From Muscardinus avellanarius (taxonomy: Eukaryota > Chordata > Mammalia > Rodentia > Gliridae), in the NCBI GenBank assembly GCA_963383645.1, contig OY726561.1, positions 140,451,441 through 140,515,440 of the forward strand: DNA of 64,000 nucleotides. Reading direction: 5' to 3'. This document shows, in pieces, positions 1 to 11,565 of this stretch (positions within the stretch are counted from its first letter, which is position 1; the number at the start of each line of letters is the position of its first letter). Under the pieces are notes generated by a model. It had not been told where the DNA came from, ran no database searches, and was given only the letters and a program-made list of their open reading frames with translations. The translations under genes were made by a program, and so were the position numbers.

Positions 1-140
1 CGTGTGCACGTGTGAATGCACGTCAGGCTCAGCACTTTGTACTGGGGAGGGGGGGGATGGGGAAGGACATCAAGTGCTGTGTGCACACATGCCACTGTCA
101 ACATGATTTACATTATTATGAGGCTACAATGCACCAATAA
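1..140 (+). mobile_element. L1 3' terminus
   Basis: G-rich tract (ggggaggggggggatgggga), then ctacaatgcaccaataaaag, the L1 3' end used throughout this window. The 5' part lies outside the window. Confidence 0.8.
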
Positions 141-154
141 AAGCACAGTACAAA

Positions 155-1800
155 AAATGAAAAATCAGCCATGAAAACCACTAGCATTTCTATACACCAA
201 ACACGAATTCACTGAAAAAGAAATCCAGGGGAAAAAATTCCATTCACAATAGCCTCAAAAAATACTTAGGAATAAATTTAACCAAAGAGGTAAAGGACCG
301 CTACAATGAAAATTATAAAACACTACAGAAATTGACGAAGATCTTAGAATGTGGAAATACCTCCCATGTTCTTGGATAGGCAGAATAAATATAAACAAAA
401 TAGCCATCCTACCAAAAGTGATCTACAAAGTCAATGCAATTCCTATTAAAATACTATGGTCATTCTTCACAGATCTAGAAGAATAAGCCCTAAAATTCAT
501 ATGGAAAAAACAGAACTGCTAAAGCAATTCTCAGCAATAAGTACCATGCTAGAGGTATCACACAAATTATACTACAGAACTACGGTAATAAAAACAGCAT
601 GGTATTAGCACATAGACACAGAGACCAAAGGAACAGAATATTCAGAAGCAAATACTCATATTTAAAGCCAGTTTATTTTTTGTAAATATGTCAAAAGCAT
701 ATGCTGGAGAAAACAGTCTTTGACAAATGGTGTTAGGAAAACTGGCTATCTATTTGTAGAAGAATAGAACTAAAATTCAATCTCCCACCTTGCACAAATG
801 TCAACTCAAGATGGATCAAGGACCTAGAATTTACGCCAGAAACTTTTCAGATACAGAAGGTGGCATAGGACCAATACAACAACAAATAGGTACTGGTAAA
901 AAGTTCCTTAATAAGACTCCCAAAGCTCAGAAAATTAAAATGAGTATTAGCAAATAGGACGGCATTAAATTAAAAAGCTCTGTTGAGCAAAGAAAACCAC
1001 CAAGAGCCAAAGAGCCCACGGAATGAAAAAAGATCTTTACCAGCTACACCTCTAATAGAAAATTAATATCTAGAATATACAAAGAGCTTTAAAAACTTAA
1101 CACTAAAAAAATTAAAAATGGACAATTACCTGAGTGTGGTGGTGGACGCTGGTAATCCCAGTCTTTGGGAGGCTGAAACAAGAGGATCCCATTTCACGGA
1201 CAGCCTCAGCTACTTAGGCCCTTTGTAACTCAGTGAGACCCTGCTTCAAAATAATGAATAAAAAATAGGGCTGGGGTGTCGCTCAGAGGTAGAATGGCCC
1301 TGGGTTCCTTCCCTAGTACCACAAAAAAGGGCAACTGAACTGAATATACACTTCTCAAAAGAAGATTACAAATGGCCCATAAATATATGGAAAAATGCTC
1401 AACATCATTAGCAGTCAGCAAAATACAAATGAAAACGACACCAAGATTCCATCTGTTTCCAGGTAGAAAGGTGATCATCAGGAACACACACAATACTACG
1501 TGCTGGCTAGGATGTGGGCAAACAGGAACTTTTACACACTGTCGGTGAGACTGTAAACCAGGACAGCAGCTATGGAGATTAGTGTGGAGGTTTCTGAGAG
1601 ACTGGGCGTAGAGCCACCATGAGACCCAGCAACACCACTCCTGGGCGTCTTTGAGTCAGTACAGCGATGCGTGCATACGCGTGTTTACAGCAGGACCGTC
1701 CACATTAGTCAGAGTGCACAATCACCCAAGGCGTCAACCAACAGATTAATGACTATAAAACCATGGTATATACTCACAAACACCTCACCAAATAAGTTAT
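155..1800 (+). mobile_element. L1 ORF2 3' half (degenerate) with nested SINE
   Basis: Clear L1 ORF2 text, e.g. ctagcatttctatacaccaa, aggtaaaggaccgctacaatg and caaagtcaatgcaattccta, running through the reverse transcriptase thumb and C-terminal region. Many stops. The SINE at 1,131-1,328 splits it. Confidence 0.9.
1131..1328 (+). mobile_element. B1-dID dimeric SINE
   Basis: Left B1-like half (gtaatcccagtctttgggag) fused to a right ID half (ggctggggtgtcgctcagag) with an A-tail. The family is transcribed by RNA polymerase III from tRNA-type boxes and moved by L1. Nested in L1 ORF2. Confidence 0.88.
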
Positions 1801-1804
1801 AAAT

Positions 1805-2285
1805 GTAGAAATAGCAAATGAGAACCTGAGAAGATACTTGTCGTATCTGATCAGGGAGTCACAGGTGAAAGCAAGGCTGAGGCGCCGCCACACTTTAATG
1901 ACAGCGGCCCAATCCAGGAATGCCACACCGTCAAATGCCGCAGGGTGCGGCGCAGCACCGACTCCCATTCGTTGCTGGTGACAAGGCAAAACAGCAGAAG
2001 CTTTTTGGAAGACAGTTTGGAGTTTTTTTGTTTTTGTTTTTTTAAACTGCATGTACCATTATCCTATTATCTAGCAGTACAATCCTTGATATTCAAATGA
2101 GCTAAAACCATTTGCACAAAAAAACTACAAATGGGCATCTACAGGAGACTTATCATAATTTATTCATAACTGCCAAACTTTGAAGTATCCAATATGCACT
2201 CTAGCAGGTGGCTAGCTAAGTACACTACTGTATATGTACACGATGTAAAAGTTTGGTAAATTTGGCAATGAAATCAGCCAATCCT
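1805..2285 (+). mobile_element. Second L1 ORF2 end / 3' UTR fragment
   Basis: Begins aatagcaaatgagaacctga and includes agacagtttggag and ttattcataactgccaaact, matching the last part of L1 ORF2. It repeats a region already covered by the preceding copy, so it is a separate insertion. Confidence 0.7.
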
Positions 2286-2760
2286 GAGCTTTTCTTTTTC
2301 TGGAATAATTTATTATTATTAACTGATTCAATCTCCTTTCTTCAAATCAAGAGTCCACTACAAACTTTGCCAAAGGTGCCTATTCCATGACTCAGGAGAG
2401 CTGAAGAGGCTGAGCACGGGCAGGGAGAGCAACACAGCCTTTTAGTTATTTTACCGATGGATAAAAAAAAAGTTTGCAAACTCTTAAACTCGGGTCATTA
2501 GAAAAGACATGCTTTTAATAATACTCTTCATTGTAATTTTACACTGAAGCATCTTTTAAATATCTTTTTACCTATCACCCGAGAACCCTGGACAATCTAC
2601 CTTGGAAACTATTCCCTCCCCTTCACTTTTGTCATTTATACCTTGACATTTCAAGACCTCATGACGCCAACAAAGAAGTGAACTCCCCGCTGTGCAGACC
2701 GCCTGAGTCCCCGCTGATTTCAGTGCCATCGCGTGCATTTTCTCATTCTTATTTTCTTAC
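2286..2760. other. Unassigned non-coding stretch
   Basis: A/T-rich intronic-looking DNA (2,280-2,580), then a mixed stretch possibly belonging to the inverted L1 3' UTR. No gene signal seen. Confidence 0.4.
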
Positions 2761-3297
2761 TACTGACACACAGTAATTGAACTAAGCACCCCGTCACCTC
2801 ACTTTGGTCGCTTGGCAGTAATATTCCAAATCCTCTCCTGCGGCTACTCTGACATACATAACACATCATTAACTAGAGTCGCCTACAGTCACCCGAGCGT
2901 CGTGAACACACACCGGAACTTACTCTTCTCGCCGCGACTTTGTGCACACTGACCAACCCCTTTCCATCGCCCTTATTTTCCCACCTCTGCAGCCACTATC
3001 TACTCTCTGCTTCTATGAGTTTAACTTTTGTGGATTCCATATATGAAATCACGCAGTATTGGTCTTTTTGTGTCTAGCTTTATTTAACATTACATTTCAT
3101 TTTACAGTATGTCCTCCAGTTTCATCCACGTTGTCACAAATGACAAAATTTCATTCTTTTTAGAACTGAATAGTATTTAATTTTGTACATACACCACACT
3201 TTCTTCATCCGTTCACCTGTGGACGGACACTGAGGTTGATTCCATATTTTGGCTAATGTGAATAGTGCAAAGGACACACACTATAAACATGTCTTCA

Positions 3298-3480
3298 AGC
3301 CGGGCGTGGTGGCGCACGCTTGTCATCCCCGCGCTTGGGAGGCTGAGACAGGAAGATCGCACAGGTTCAAAGCCAGCCTCAGCTACTTAGGCTCTCAGCA
3401 ACTTAGTGAGACCCTGTTTCCAAATAAAATATAAAATAGGTCTGGGACTGTAGCCTGGAGGTACAGTAAAAAAAAAAAAA
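3298..3480 (+). mobile_element. B1-dID SINE, ID half truncated
   Basis: agccgggcgtggtggcgcac start, caggttcaaagccagcctca middle, a shortened ID half, then A13. Nested in inverted L1. Confidence 0.88.
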
Positions 3481-4427
3481 TCTCTTCAATACGCCGACTT
3501 CGTTTCCTTTTGATATATCGCCAGCAGCATGATCACTGGGTCATATGGCAGTTCTGTTTTTTTTAATTTCTGAGAAACCTTCATACGGCTTTCTTCAATA
3601 GCCGTATGTTCCCACTAATAGCGTGAAGAGTTTTCTTTTTCAACATCTTCACTTGTGTTTTTTTATGGCAGCCATTCTAACTGGAATTGGGTGATGCCGC
3701 ATTCTGTTTTTATTTGCATTTCTCTGGTGATTAGTGGTGCTAAGCATTGTTATGAAGCTGTCTGCCATTTGTATGTGTTCGTTTGACAAATGTCTATTTG
3801 ATTCTCTAGTCTAATTTTTATTCAGAGTACTTGTTTCTTTGACAAGTTGAGTTTCTTTTATATTTGATATGAATCCCTTTTCATATATATAGTCTGCAAA
3901 TACGTTCGTCCATTCTGTAGGTTGTATCTTCACCCTGTTGGTTGTGTTCTTTTGCTGTTCAGAAAGCTTTCAGTATAATGCAATCCCATTTCTATAGTTT
4001 TCTTTTGTTGCCTATGCATTTGAAGCTTAAACAAAAAAGTACCTCCCACTATGTTTACTTCTGATAGTTTCATGGTTTGGAGTTTTGCATTTAAGTCTTT
4101 AATCCACCTTGAGTTTATTTCTGTAAATGATTTAAGAGTCTAATTTCATTCTTCTGCATATAGATATCCAACTTTCCCAGAACAAATTATTAAAGAAGCT
4201 ATCCTTTTCACAATGCATTCTTAAAATCTTCATCGAAAACCAGCTGGTGGTAGACATTATTCTGTTCCACAGTCTGTGTGTCTGTTTTGGGGCTAGCACT
4301 GTGCTGTTTTGATTACTACAGCTTTGTAGCATATTTTGAAGCCAGTTAGTGTGAGGTCTTGAGCTTTGTTCTTTCTGGTCAAGACTGCTTTGGTTATTTG
4401 GGGTCTTTTGTGGTCCCATATTATATT

Positions 4428-4925
4428 AGTATGTTCTCCACAGAAACAGAACTAACAAAATATAAATATATATATATTTATATGGATTTATTAAATTGGC
4501 TTACACTTACAAATAGTCCCACAATGGCCATTTGCATTCTGGAGAGCCAGAAAATCCAGTAACTCTTAGTTTAAGAAGCTGGAAGGACCAAGGGTACAGC
4601 CCCAGCCCACGACTGAAGGCTGAGGAGCTCCCCAGAGAACAGCTAGTGGGGCCCGCGTAAAGGGGCCAAAGGAGGTGGAGTGTAAGATCCACACTGACGG
4701 CAGGAGAAAGGACACACCTACTCAAGAGAATCAAGCGTGCACAGACCACGAGCTTCCTCCTCCTTCCATATTGGTTCCATGTAAGCCCACAGCCATAGGA
4801 TGGCACGACCCTCGTTCAGAGCAGATCTCCCCTGAGGCTGCTGTCCAATATGCCAAAGGCTCTGGAAACCTCCTCAGAGACATACCCAGAAGTGTGCCTA
4901 AATAATTTCCTAGGAATCCCTCCAT
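4428..4925 (-). mobile_element. ERVL (MLT2-like) solo LTR, inserted in inverted L1
   Basis: Starts with agtatgttctccacagaaac and the following agaacta, the antisense hallmark of MLT2-type ERVL LTRs as I recall them, then an A/T run, ttggcttacac and a ctgaggctgctgtcc region. L1 resumes directly after 4,925. No TG...CA ends could be fixed, and family assignment is from memory. It is a solo LTR with no coding part. Confidence 0.5.
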
Positions 4926-6008
4926 TCGATCAGATTGACAATCAAGATAACCATCTCACATATGGATTTTAGAATTATCTTTCTATTTCTGTGAAGAATG
5001 TCTCCGGTGTGTTGGCAGGCAGTGCACTCTGTCTGCGGACCCCTTGTGGTAGCATGGCGCCTCAGCCATGCTCTTCCAATCCATGGACTGTCAGAGATGC
5101 CTTTCCACCTATTTGCGTCGTCTTCAATTTCTTTCATCAGTGTTTTAGTTTTCAGAATGCAAAGCATTCACCTCCTCGGTCACATTTATTACTAAGTATC
5201 TTTCTTGTAGCTATCATAAAAGGAATTTTTTTCTTGATTTCTTTTTCAGTATAACCATATAGAAATTTTACTAGTTTTTATGTTGCTCTTACGTATTATA
5301 ACTTTTCTGAATATAGTAGTTCTGATCTTATTTGTGGAGTCTTTAACTTGTAGGAGATAAGGTCAGGTGATCTTCAAACAGGAAGCTTTGCCTTCTTCCT
5401 TCTTCCCAATCTGGTTGCTCTGTTTCTTTCTCTTCTCTAACTGCCCTGGCGAGGCCTCCCGCACTACGCTGAAGAGAAGTGGTGGACGCGGGCAGCTCTC
5501 TCCAGTTCTACGTCTAGAGAAGTCTTCCGTTTCTTCCTCTCCAGCATGACGTTTAGCTGTTGGCTTATCATACATGACCTTATTGTGTTAACGTGCATAT
5601 TCTTCTATACCTTATTTTTCAGTTTATTTATGAAGGGATATTAAATTTTGTCAAATGTGTTTTCTGCATATATTCAATGGTTTTCAACATTCATTCTGCA
5701 ATATGATGAATCACAATTGGTGGTTGGCAAACGCTGAACCATCCTTGCATTAGTATGGTGAAACCACTTGATCATGGTAAATAATCTTTTTTATGTTCTA
5801 CTAAACTTAGTTTGCTAATATTTTGATAAGAGTTTGTGTCTATGTCTACCAGGGATAAAAGCCTGCATTTTCTCTTTTTTTGTTGTGCCCTACTAACATG
5901 CAGTCTTTCCCATCTGCTAAGTAACATCTGATGGTCTGATTACTATGAGAAACCTGTAATGCAAGCTAATTTTTGTGCTCTTAATATTTTCAGATATAAG
6001 TTTTTGTG

Positions 6009-6091
6009 GAGCTGGTGGTATAGCTCAGTGGTGGAGCATTAGGCCTACCTCTTCGCACGGCCCTGGGTTTGATCCCCCACATGACAAAAAG
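6009..6091 (+). mobile_element. ID-type monomer SINE
   Basis: ggtatagctcagtggtggag (A box) and ccctgggtttgatcccc (B box) with no B1 half. tRNA-like but not a tRNA gene. Confidence 0.75.
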
Positions 6092-6125
6092 GAGAAGAGA
6101 AGGTAAAATAAGATTGTAAATGGAC

Positions 6126-6206
6126 TTGAGGCTCAATATCGCTTGGTGGTAGAGCACCTTGCGTGTGCAAGACCCCAGGTTTTATCCAAGCACTGGAGGG
6201 AGGGCA
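6126..6206 (+). mobile_element. ID-type monomer SINE, diverged
   Basis: gcttggtggtagagcacctt and ccccaggttttatccaagc. A second lone ID unit 35 bp after the first, same strand. Confidence 0.7.
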
Positions 6207-6209
6207 AAA

Positions 6210-7030
6210 AACAACTTCTTTCAAGCATGTATACATTTGACTTGAGTTATAATAGCATGGTTGAATTTTAAGAAAACCTAAATGTGTATTGCCTCAAAAA
6301 AAATGTTCTCCATTGGTCTTCTGGCCCACTTGTAAAAATACCAGCTCTTATCTTCCTCAACAACTTGATATAACTCTCTTCCTTCTGAGCCAGGGCATGT
6401 TACTCACAGGACTACTAGGCATGACCTTTTTCTACTTTACCCAAACACCTAGTGATGAAATTTACAATACAAGAGTTACTGGAAAATGCCTGGGTATTGT
6501 TCTCAAATTCCAAAAGCAAGGTATAACTCTTTGAGCCTCAAGTACCCATCAGTATCCTATCTCAAAGTAGAACCCAAAGTCCCCACTGAAGCCTTTGCTG
6601 ACCTCATCCCCCACCACTCACGACGACCCTACCCAACTACCCCTCCACTCCGGCCATACCAATGTCTCTGAAATCCTTTCAACTCATTAGAAGACTCCCA
6701 TGTCAAGGCCGTCACACTTTTTGCACCATAAGACTAAGCTGCACTTTCACCAGAGAACCACAGGACCACTTCCTCAGCTCCATGTGTCCTTGGCTAAGAG
6801 TCATCATCTCATAACGGCCGGCCCCGGTAATCCCCTATCAATATACAGGAGGGAGACGTTTCTCCTCCCTTCCCACCTTCAATCTCCATGCCCTTTTATT
6901 CAGTTTATCCTTCTTTTTCTTCTTGAAAAGAACAGAGACTTTATTTTATTCTTTTATGACTTAGGCCTAGTAGGTAAAGAGTGCTAGACTTTCACTAGGT
7001 ACTCAAATATTCAGTGCCTGGAAAACATGA
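6210..7030. other. Unassigned intronic stretch
   Basis: Pyrimidine-rich DNA with C-rich runs (6,600-6,660). It may hold old L2-type sequence, but I could not fix an identity. Short frames lack coding features. Confidence 0.4.
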
Positions 7031-7035
7031 ATGAA

Positions 7036-7150
7036 TTTGTAATATATTAGGTGGTAATACCTACCTGACACATTTGTTGATAAAGTCAGAGTTAATATAT
7101 GTAAAATGCTTCTGTGCAATGTCTGACACATTTTAGTAGCTCAATTACTG
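7036..7150 (+). mobile_element. MIR SINE fragment
   Basis: gtggtaatacctacctgaca, tagagttaatatatgtaaaatgc-like text and gtctgacacattttagtagc match the 3' half of the ancient MIR consensus. About 115 bp remain. Confidence 0.75.
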
Positions 7151-7303
7151 GAGGAAGGAGCAGGGTAACAAGACACACCAAGTCAGACTCTTATCTAGGT
7201 TTGCTAAATTACACTATAAAGCAGTAGGTCTAAAATTCCCCAGAGGGTCTAAGAAATAACTCAAGTCAGGTTCTAAGAAACATTAAAAGACCAAAAGTAA
7301 TTC

Positions 7304-7489
7304 AGGGCGTGGTGGCCGCTTGTAACCCCAGTACTTGGGAGGCGGAGACAGGAGGATCGCAGGTTCACAGCCAGCCTCAGCTACTTAGTGAGACCCTGTT
7401 TCAAATAAACCATAAAAAATAGGGTTGGGGGTGTAGCTCAGAGGTAGAATGCCCCTCGGTCCAATCCCCAGTACCACAAAAAAAAAAAA
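7304..7489 (+). mobile_element. B1-dID SINE
   Basis: gggcgtggtggccgcttgta start; ID half tgtagctcagaggtagaatg; A-tail to 7,489. Head-to-head with the next copy. Confidence 0.9.
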
Positions 7490-7556
7490 GAAATAAAAAA
7501 GAGACCAAAGTACAAGTTCTAATATCTATCTTAAATAATTTCTTTCTTTCTTTCTT

Positions 7557-7750
7557 TTTTTTTGGGGGGGGGGGGTACTGGGGTTCCTGGAAGCCCTTCT
7601 ACCTCCGGGCTACACTCCCAGACTGAGTTTTTATATTTTTATTTGGAAGCAGGGTCTCTTAAACCAGCGCGGCTGGCTTCGAACCTGCGTGATCCTGCTG
7701 TCTCCACCTCCCAAGCGCGGGGATTACAAGCGTGCCCACCACGCCCGGCC
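7557..7750 (-). mobile_element. B1-dID SINE
   Basis: Inverted copy of the 'cttctacctccgggctacac' subtype, ending ccaccacgcccggcc. Its oligo-T/oligo-G lead is the tail. Confidence 0.9.
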
Positions 7751-8846
7751 CGAATATTTTTATATGTCAGAAAACCAGTTCAAATTTAATTTGAAAAATA
7801 AAAAGTTGGGTTTTCTCTCTCATAACTTTTACTGATGCAGCAGAGTCTCACACCATTATGCAGTTCACAGTGAGGTACAGCGTGGACGCTTTTCAGTTTA
7901 ATCCTATCAAATTAAACAAGCTAGCAAATAAGAAGGGAAAGGCAAATTAATAAAATGTGTTTGAAAAACCACTTGGGGTCTGAGTGAAAATATATTAAAG
8001 ATTAAATTATGTAAAAACTACAATTATTGAAACATCTAACATGGCAGGGCCCACCCATGTGCCACGTTCTGCGCAGGGCTGTCTTTACACTGGGACGGCG
8101 GCGTGTCCTTCCCACGCGCTCAATGCACGTAAGGATATAGCATCCCCAAGAGCCCACGACAACTGCTGCTGGCGGGAGGCTGCGGAACAAGGTCAGCAGT
8201 GTTAGCCCGAAGAAGGCAGCCTCTGTGAGCCAGACCGTGTGACAGTCAGCCATCGGCCATCTTTACAAAGATCCCAGGTGCACACCGACCGAACCAGACC
8301 CACAGTGCCAAAGGCAGTCGACGCAGAGTGCTCTCGGGGACTTCTTTATTTCAAAGGTGGAACATGTATTTCTCGCTGACAACAGGAGCCAATGCAAGTG
8401 TGCTGAGCCTCAACCCCGGCCAGCAGCCGCACAGGGCGCGGAGTCCATGCGCACAGTGAGATGGACAGGAGGAAGACAAGCACGAGTCCTCTCCATCCTG
8501 CCGCGGAGTTAAAAGCAGTTTAGTTCAGAAATCACAGTCATTTGTAAAGGACAAACTGGTATGGTGAAGACTCAATGCACAGATCATTCAAGTGACCAGC
8601 TGTGAATCTGAGCCAGAAATTAAATCTACAACCTTTAGAAAATACGAACCTTTTCTCCTTCAGTGTATCAATAAGAATACACATAGTCTTCCAATTCTAG
8701 GTCTCTTTTCCAATAATATAATTAGTGATGGGCAGGAAAGGAAGTGCCAACAACTTGTAAAACTAAGAAACTTCTAAGAGAATTCAACTCCAAAACAGGG
8801 AAACATAATTATTCAAAAGTCCTACATTCAAAATCCTCTTTCTAAA
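7751..8846. other. Unassigned intronic stretch
   Basis: Mostly single-copy-looking, moderately CpG-containing at 8,050-8,510. No exon-like unit or known repeat recognised. Confidence 0.4.
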
Positions 8847-9057
8847 GCAGGCATGGTGGTTCAGTGGCTCTTGCCTGGAATCCTAGTACTTGGAAGGCTG
8901 AGACAGAAGAATCACAGGTTCGGGGGCAGCCTCAGCAAGTGGTGAGGCTCTCAGTAACCTAGCAAGACCCTGTTTTAAAACAAATATAAAATGGGCTGAG
9001 GGTGCAGCTCAGAGGTAGAATGCCCCAGGGCTCAATCTCCAGCCCCACACACCCAAA
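8847..9057 (+). mobile_element. B1-dID SINE, diverged
   Basis: gcatggtggttcagtggctc, ggctgagacagaagaatcac, ID half gagggtgcagctcagaggta. Confidence 0.82.
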
Positions 9058-9211
9058 ATAAGTCCTGTTTCTATTATTTTCACTGAAATATTTAAAAAAC
9101 AATCGTGTACATTTGTTTGCATAATTTAAATCTATTTACATCTTCATTTACAAGCTGTAAGTATGAAAGATAATAATCACCAAATAAATGTGCATTAAAA
9201 ATAGGGAATTT

Positions 9212-9429
9212 CAGCCCGGCATGGTGGTGCACGCTTGTAAATCCAGTACTTGGGACGCTGCGACAGGAGGATCGCAGATTTGAAACCAGCCTCCGCTACT
9301 TAGGTCCTCCACAGTTTAGTGAGACCCTGTTTCAAAATAAAGAATAAAAAAATAGGGCCCGGGGTATAGCTTGGAGGTAGAATGCCCCTGGGTTCCATCC
9401 CCGGTACACTACCACCACCACCCCCAAAA
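9212..9429 (+). mobile_element. B1-dID SINE
   Basis: cagcccggcatggtggtgca start; ID half ggtatagcttggaggtagaa; tail (acc)n then A6. Confidence 0.9.
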
Positions 9430-9977
9430 AATGAGGAATTTTTACTTCCAAACAAGTTATCATTGCCTTGAAAGCAGTCACTCTGAACAGCCATAAACAA
9501 ACTTCAATAATCCAGCCACTGATGAAGATACTTTTTACTTTTTTAGAACTAAAGATATACATAATACATTTATAAACTTCTAGTTCTAGCCTGACAAAAC
9601 ACTGTGCCTTGAACAAGCACACAAGTACCTGTGACACAAAATCCACGACAAAAGCGTGCGCGCACTGAAGCGCAGATAGGCTGGGGCACTGCCATCCCTA
9701 GGCCAGGGGAGGCCTGGAGGGACCGCCTCCTGGCCCCGTCTTTCCCTGGGGGCAGCCCATCAAGGACTGACGATTCCACTGGGGTTTTTACAAAGGGAGG
9801 GAGGGCTGCCACTGATGGCTACCAAAGCAATGGAGTCTTCAGTGACAAAATCCCAGAAAGGAGAGAATAAAGTCAATCCAAAGTGTTTATGCAATCTCTG
9901 CTCCTGAGATTGCCTGGTTCATGCAGGGCAGGGCTCCGGGGGAGCTAGGGAAAACAGCAGCTAAACGTTAAAGACCC
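9430..9977. other. Unassigned intronic stretch
   Basis: A/T-rich first part and a GC-richer 9,640-9,870. Nothing coding or repetitive recognised. Confidence 0.4.
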
Positions 9978-10188
9978 AGCCGGGCGCGGTGGGCACGCTT
10001 GTCATCCCCGCGCTTGGGAGGCGGAGACAGGAGGATCGCACAGGTTCGAAGCCAGCCTCAGCTACTGAGTGAGGCTCTCAGCAACTTAGTGAGACCCTGT
10101 TTCCAAATAAAATAGAAAATAGGTCTGGGAGTGTAGCCCGGAGGTAGAAAAGCACTGGGTTCCACCAGTACCACAAAAAAAAAAAAAA
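9978..10188 (+). mobile_element. B1-dID SINE, long-linker subtype
   Basis: Has the diagnostic ctgagtgaggctctcagcaa linker and the aggtctgggagtgtagcccg ID variant. A14 tail. Confidence 0.9.
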
Positions 10189-10189
10189 G

Positions 10190-10527
10190 GAAAATATCTT
10201 CTATTCTTATTTTGCTAAGAGTTTTTAATCACGAAGGAGTGCTAATTCACGCTTCTAAGACAATATAAAAGGTGTGCTACACTAGCGCCTCCTTTCCAGA
10301 AAGCACGCTCCTGCGCCCCCATGGTTGCTGGGCTGCACCCTTACTCCCGCACCCTCCTAACTAAAGCCGAAGGGCTCCACCTCCACACGCGTGGTCTCCA
10401 CGCTCGCTTCGCCACGTTTTCTCTCCGTTACAGAAAATGAAATGGCTCTTACCCAGACTAAACTCAAGACGAGGCCGCCCAGGATGACACTGATTTTGTT
10501 TGTATTCATGCTCTAATTTTGTAGGAT
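10190..10527. other. Unassigned intronic stretch
   Basis: Includes a C-rich CpG cluster around 10,290-10,420 in the DOCK3 intron downstream of exon 2. No feature recognised. Confidence 0.4.
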
Positions 10528-10539
10528 TTCTCCCAAACC

Positions 10540-10755
10540 TTTTTTTTTTTTTTTTTTTGCAGTTTGGGGATGGAACCCAGGGGCATTCGACCTCCGAGCT
10601 ACACCCCCTGCCCTGCTTTTTATTCTTTATTTTGAACAGGGTCTCACTGAGTTGCGGAGGGCCTCACTAAGTAGCTGAGGCTGTCCGCAAACCACGATCC
10701 TCTGGTCTCAGCCTCCCGAATGCTGGGATCACAAGCGTGCGCCACCACGCCCGGC
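10540..10755 (-). mobile_element. B1-dID SINE with 11-bp target duplication
   Basis: T-rich tail, ggggatggaacccaggggca, ending ccaccacgcccggc. Flanked by ttctcccaaac at 10,528-10,538 and 10,756-10,766. Lies downstream of exon 2 in DOCK3 intron 2. Confidence 0.92.
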
Positions 10756-10766
10756 TTCTCCCAAAC

Positions 10767-11213
10767 TTTATTTTTCCCATAAATCGTTTTGATTATAGTG
10801 TATAGTTTTGAAGGACATACTATAATGCAGAAATGTTTTAAAATAGAAAAACCATATATGCCATAGAAGATGATAGTTATCAAGCCAAACATCATTGGAC
10901 CATATTTTTGCCATTAATTTTAACTAAAGCTGTCTAGCCAATCTGACAGAAACACAAAATTAACTGATTATAATTTATTCAAATACAGATAAGCATGGGC
11001 AGAAGATTATTTATAGGAAACAAAAAACAATCATTTGACATAATATACAAAAATCATGTTCTGACAACCAGCAATTAATTATACAAATGGTACTATCAGA
11101 TTAAGGCAAATAAAGCTGTGTGTCTTTATGCTGAGCGTGAAGCGTCACAGTATTTAGTAACATGATCAAGTTGGCTTCAAGTCAATCACTATGTAAGTGC
11201 TTTATAAGTACAC
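10767..11213. other. DOCK3 intron 2 sequence next to exon 2
   Basis: A/T-rich, free of recognisable repeats, 450 bp on the 3' side of exon 2. Could contain splicing-related conserved elements; none identified by eye. Confidence 0.5.
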
Positions 11214-11219
11214 ACATAC
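11214..11219 (-). promoter_or_regulatory. DOCK3: DOCK3 exon 2 splice donor
   Basis: The minus strand reads GAAG|gtatgt, a good U1-type 5' splice site directly after the last coding base. Confidence 0.8.
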
Positions 11220-11303
11220 CTTCACACTTTTCAAGAATCTGGACTGTTTCTCCTATTTCTAAGACCAATCCTTGAGGGACAGATCCTCGAAAGCTGCATA
11301 TCA
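11220..11303 (-). CDS. DOCK3: DOCK3 exon 2 (partial CDS, SH3 domain segment)
   Basis: 84-bp coding exon on the minus strand. Seen: a pyrimidine-rich acceptor ending tttcttttctag, then TG|ATA..., 27 full codons, and a terminal G before the donor gtatgtg, so both introns are phase 1. The frame includes GLVLEIGETVQILEKCE, preceded by a short ICSFRGSVPQ run. This is the front half of the N-terminal SH3 domain of DOCK-B proteins. Recalled DOCK4 differs at several of these positions, while DOCK3 agrees throughout. Known role: DOCK3 (MOCA) is a neuronal Rac1 guanine-nucleotide exchange factor of cytoplasm and membrane, and its SH3 region takes part in ELMO binding and autoinhibition. There is no in-frame stop and it looks functional. 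Exon 1 (start codon) should lie at higher coordinates and exon 3 at lower ones; neither was found. Two SINEs flank it at 10,540 and 11,335. Confidence 0.88.
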
Positions 11304-11334
11304 CTAGAAAAGAAAGGATACATACATCAATTAG
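11304..11334 (-). promoter_or_regulatory. DOCK3: DOCK3 exon 2 splice acceptor and candidate branch point
   Basis: Read on the minus strand, the last intronic bases are ctaattga, then a pyrimidine-rich stretch, then cttttctag. The ctaAt match to the branch-site consensus puts the adenosine at about 11,331, 28 nt from the exon, a typical distance. The same eight bases are the target duplication of the SINE immediately upstream. The branch assignment is inferred from motif and distance only. Confidence 0.6.
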
Positions 11335-11565
11335 GTTTTGATTTTTGTTTATTGGGGGTTTTTTTGGTGGTACTGGGAGTGGAACCCAGGGGCTTTCTAC
11401 CTCTGGGCTACACTCACAGACCTATTTTTATATTTTATTAGAAACAAGGTCTCACTAAGTTGCTGAGGGCCTCACTAAGTAGCTGAGGCTGGCTTCGAAC
11501 CTGCGCGATCCTCCTGTCTCAGCCTCCCAAGCGCGGGGATTACAAGCGTGCCCACCACGCCTGGC
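11335..11565 (-). mobile_element. B1-dID SINE abutting the DOCK3 exon 2 branch-point region
   Basis: T-rich tail, ggtggtactgggagtggaac and gctggcttcgaacctgcgcg, ending cacgcctggc. Flanked by tcaattag at 11,327-11,334 and 11,566-11,573. Same strand as DOCK3, with its A-tail end 31 nt from the exon. Confidence 0.9.

Larger units (their letters stand above)
2760..6005 (-). mobile_element. Inverted old L1 (3' UTR and ORF2)
   Basis: The plus strand reads as L1 antisense: ctactctctgcttctatgag, cctccagtttcatccacgtt, ttctgtaggttgtatcttca, gattactacagctttgtagc and accacttgatcatggtaaat. The SINE at 3,298-3,480 and the LTR at 4,428-4,925 are nested in it. ORF2 is broken throughout. Confidence 0.87.

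Noticed and set aside
4132..4562. Overlapping 60-95-codon frames around 4,132-4,925
   Set aside because: They lie in inverted L1 ORF2 and a solo LTR and match no host protein.
6009..6206. tRNA genes (A and B boxes present)
   Set aside because: They are ID SINE units that lack a foldable acceptor stem. The same boxes recur in dozens of copies.
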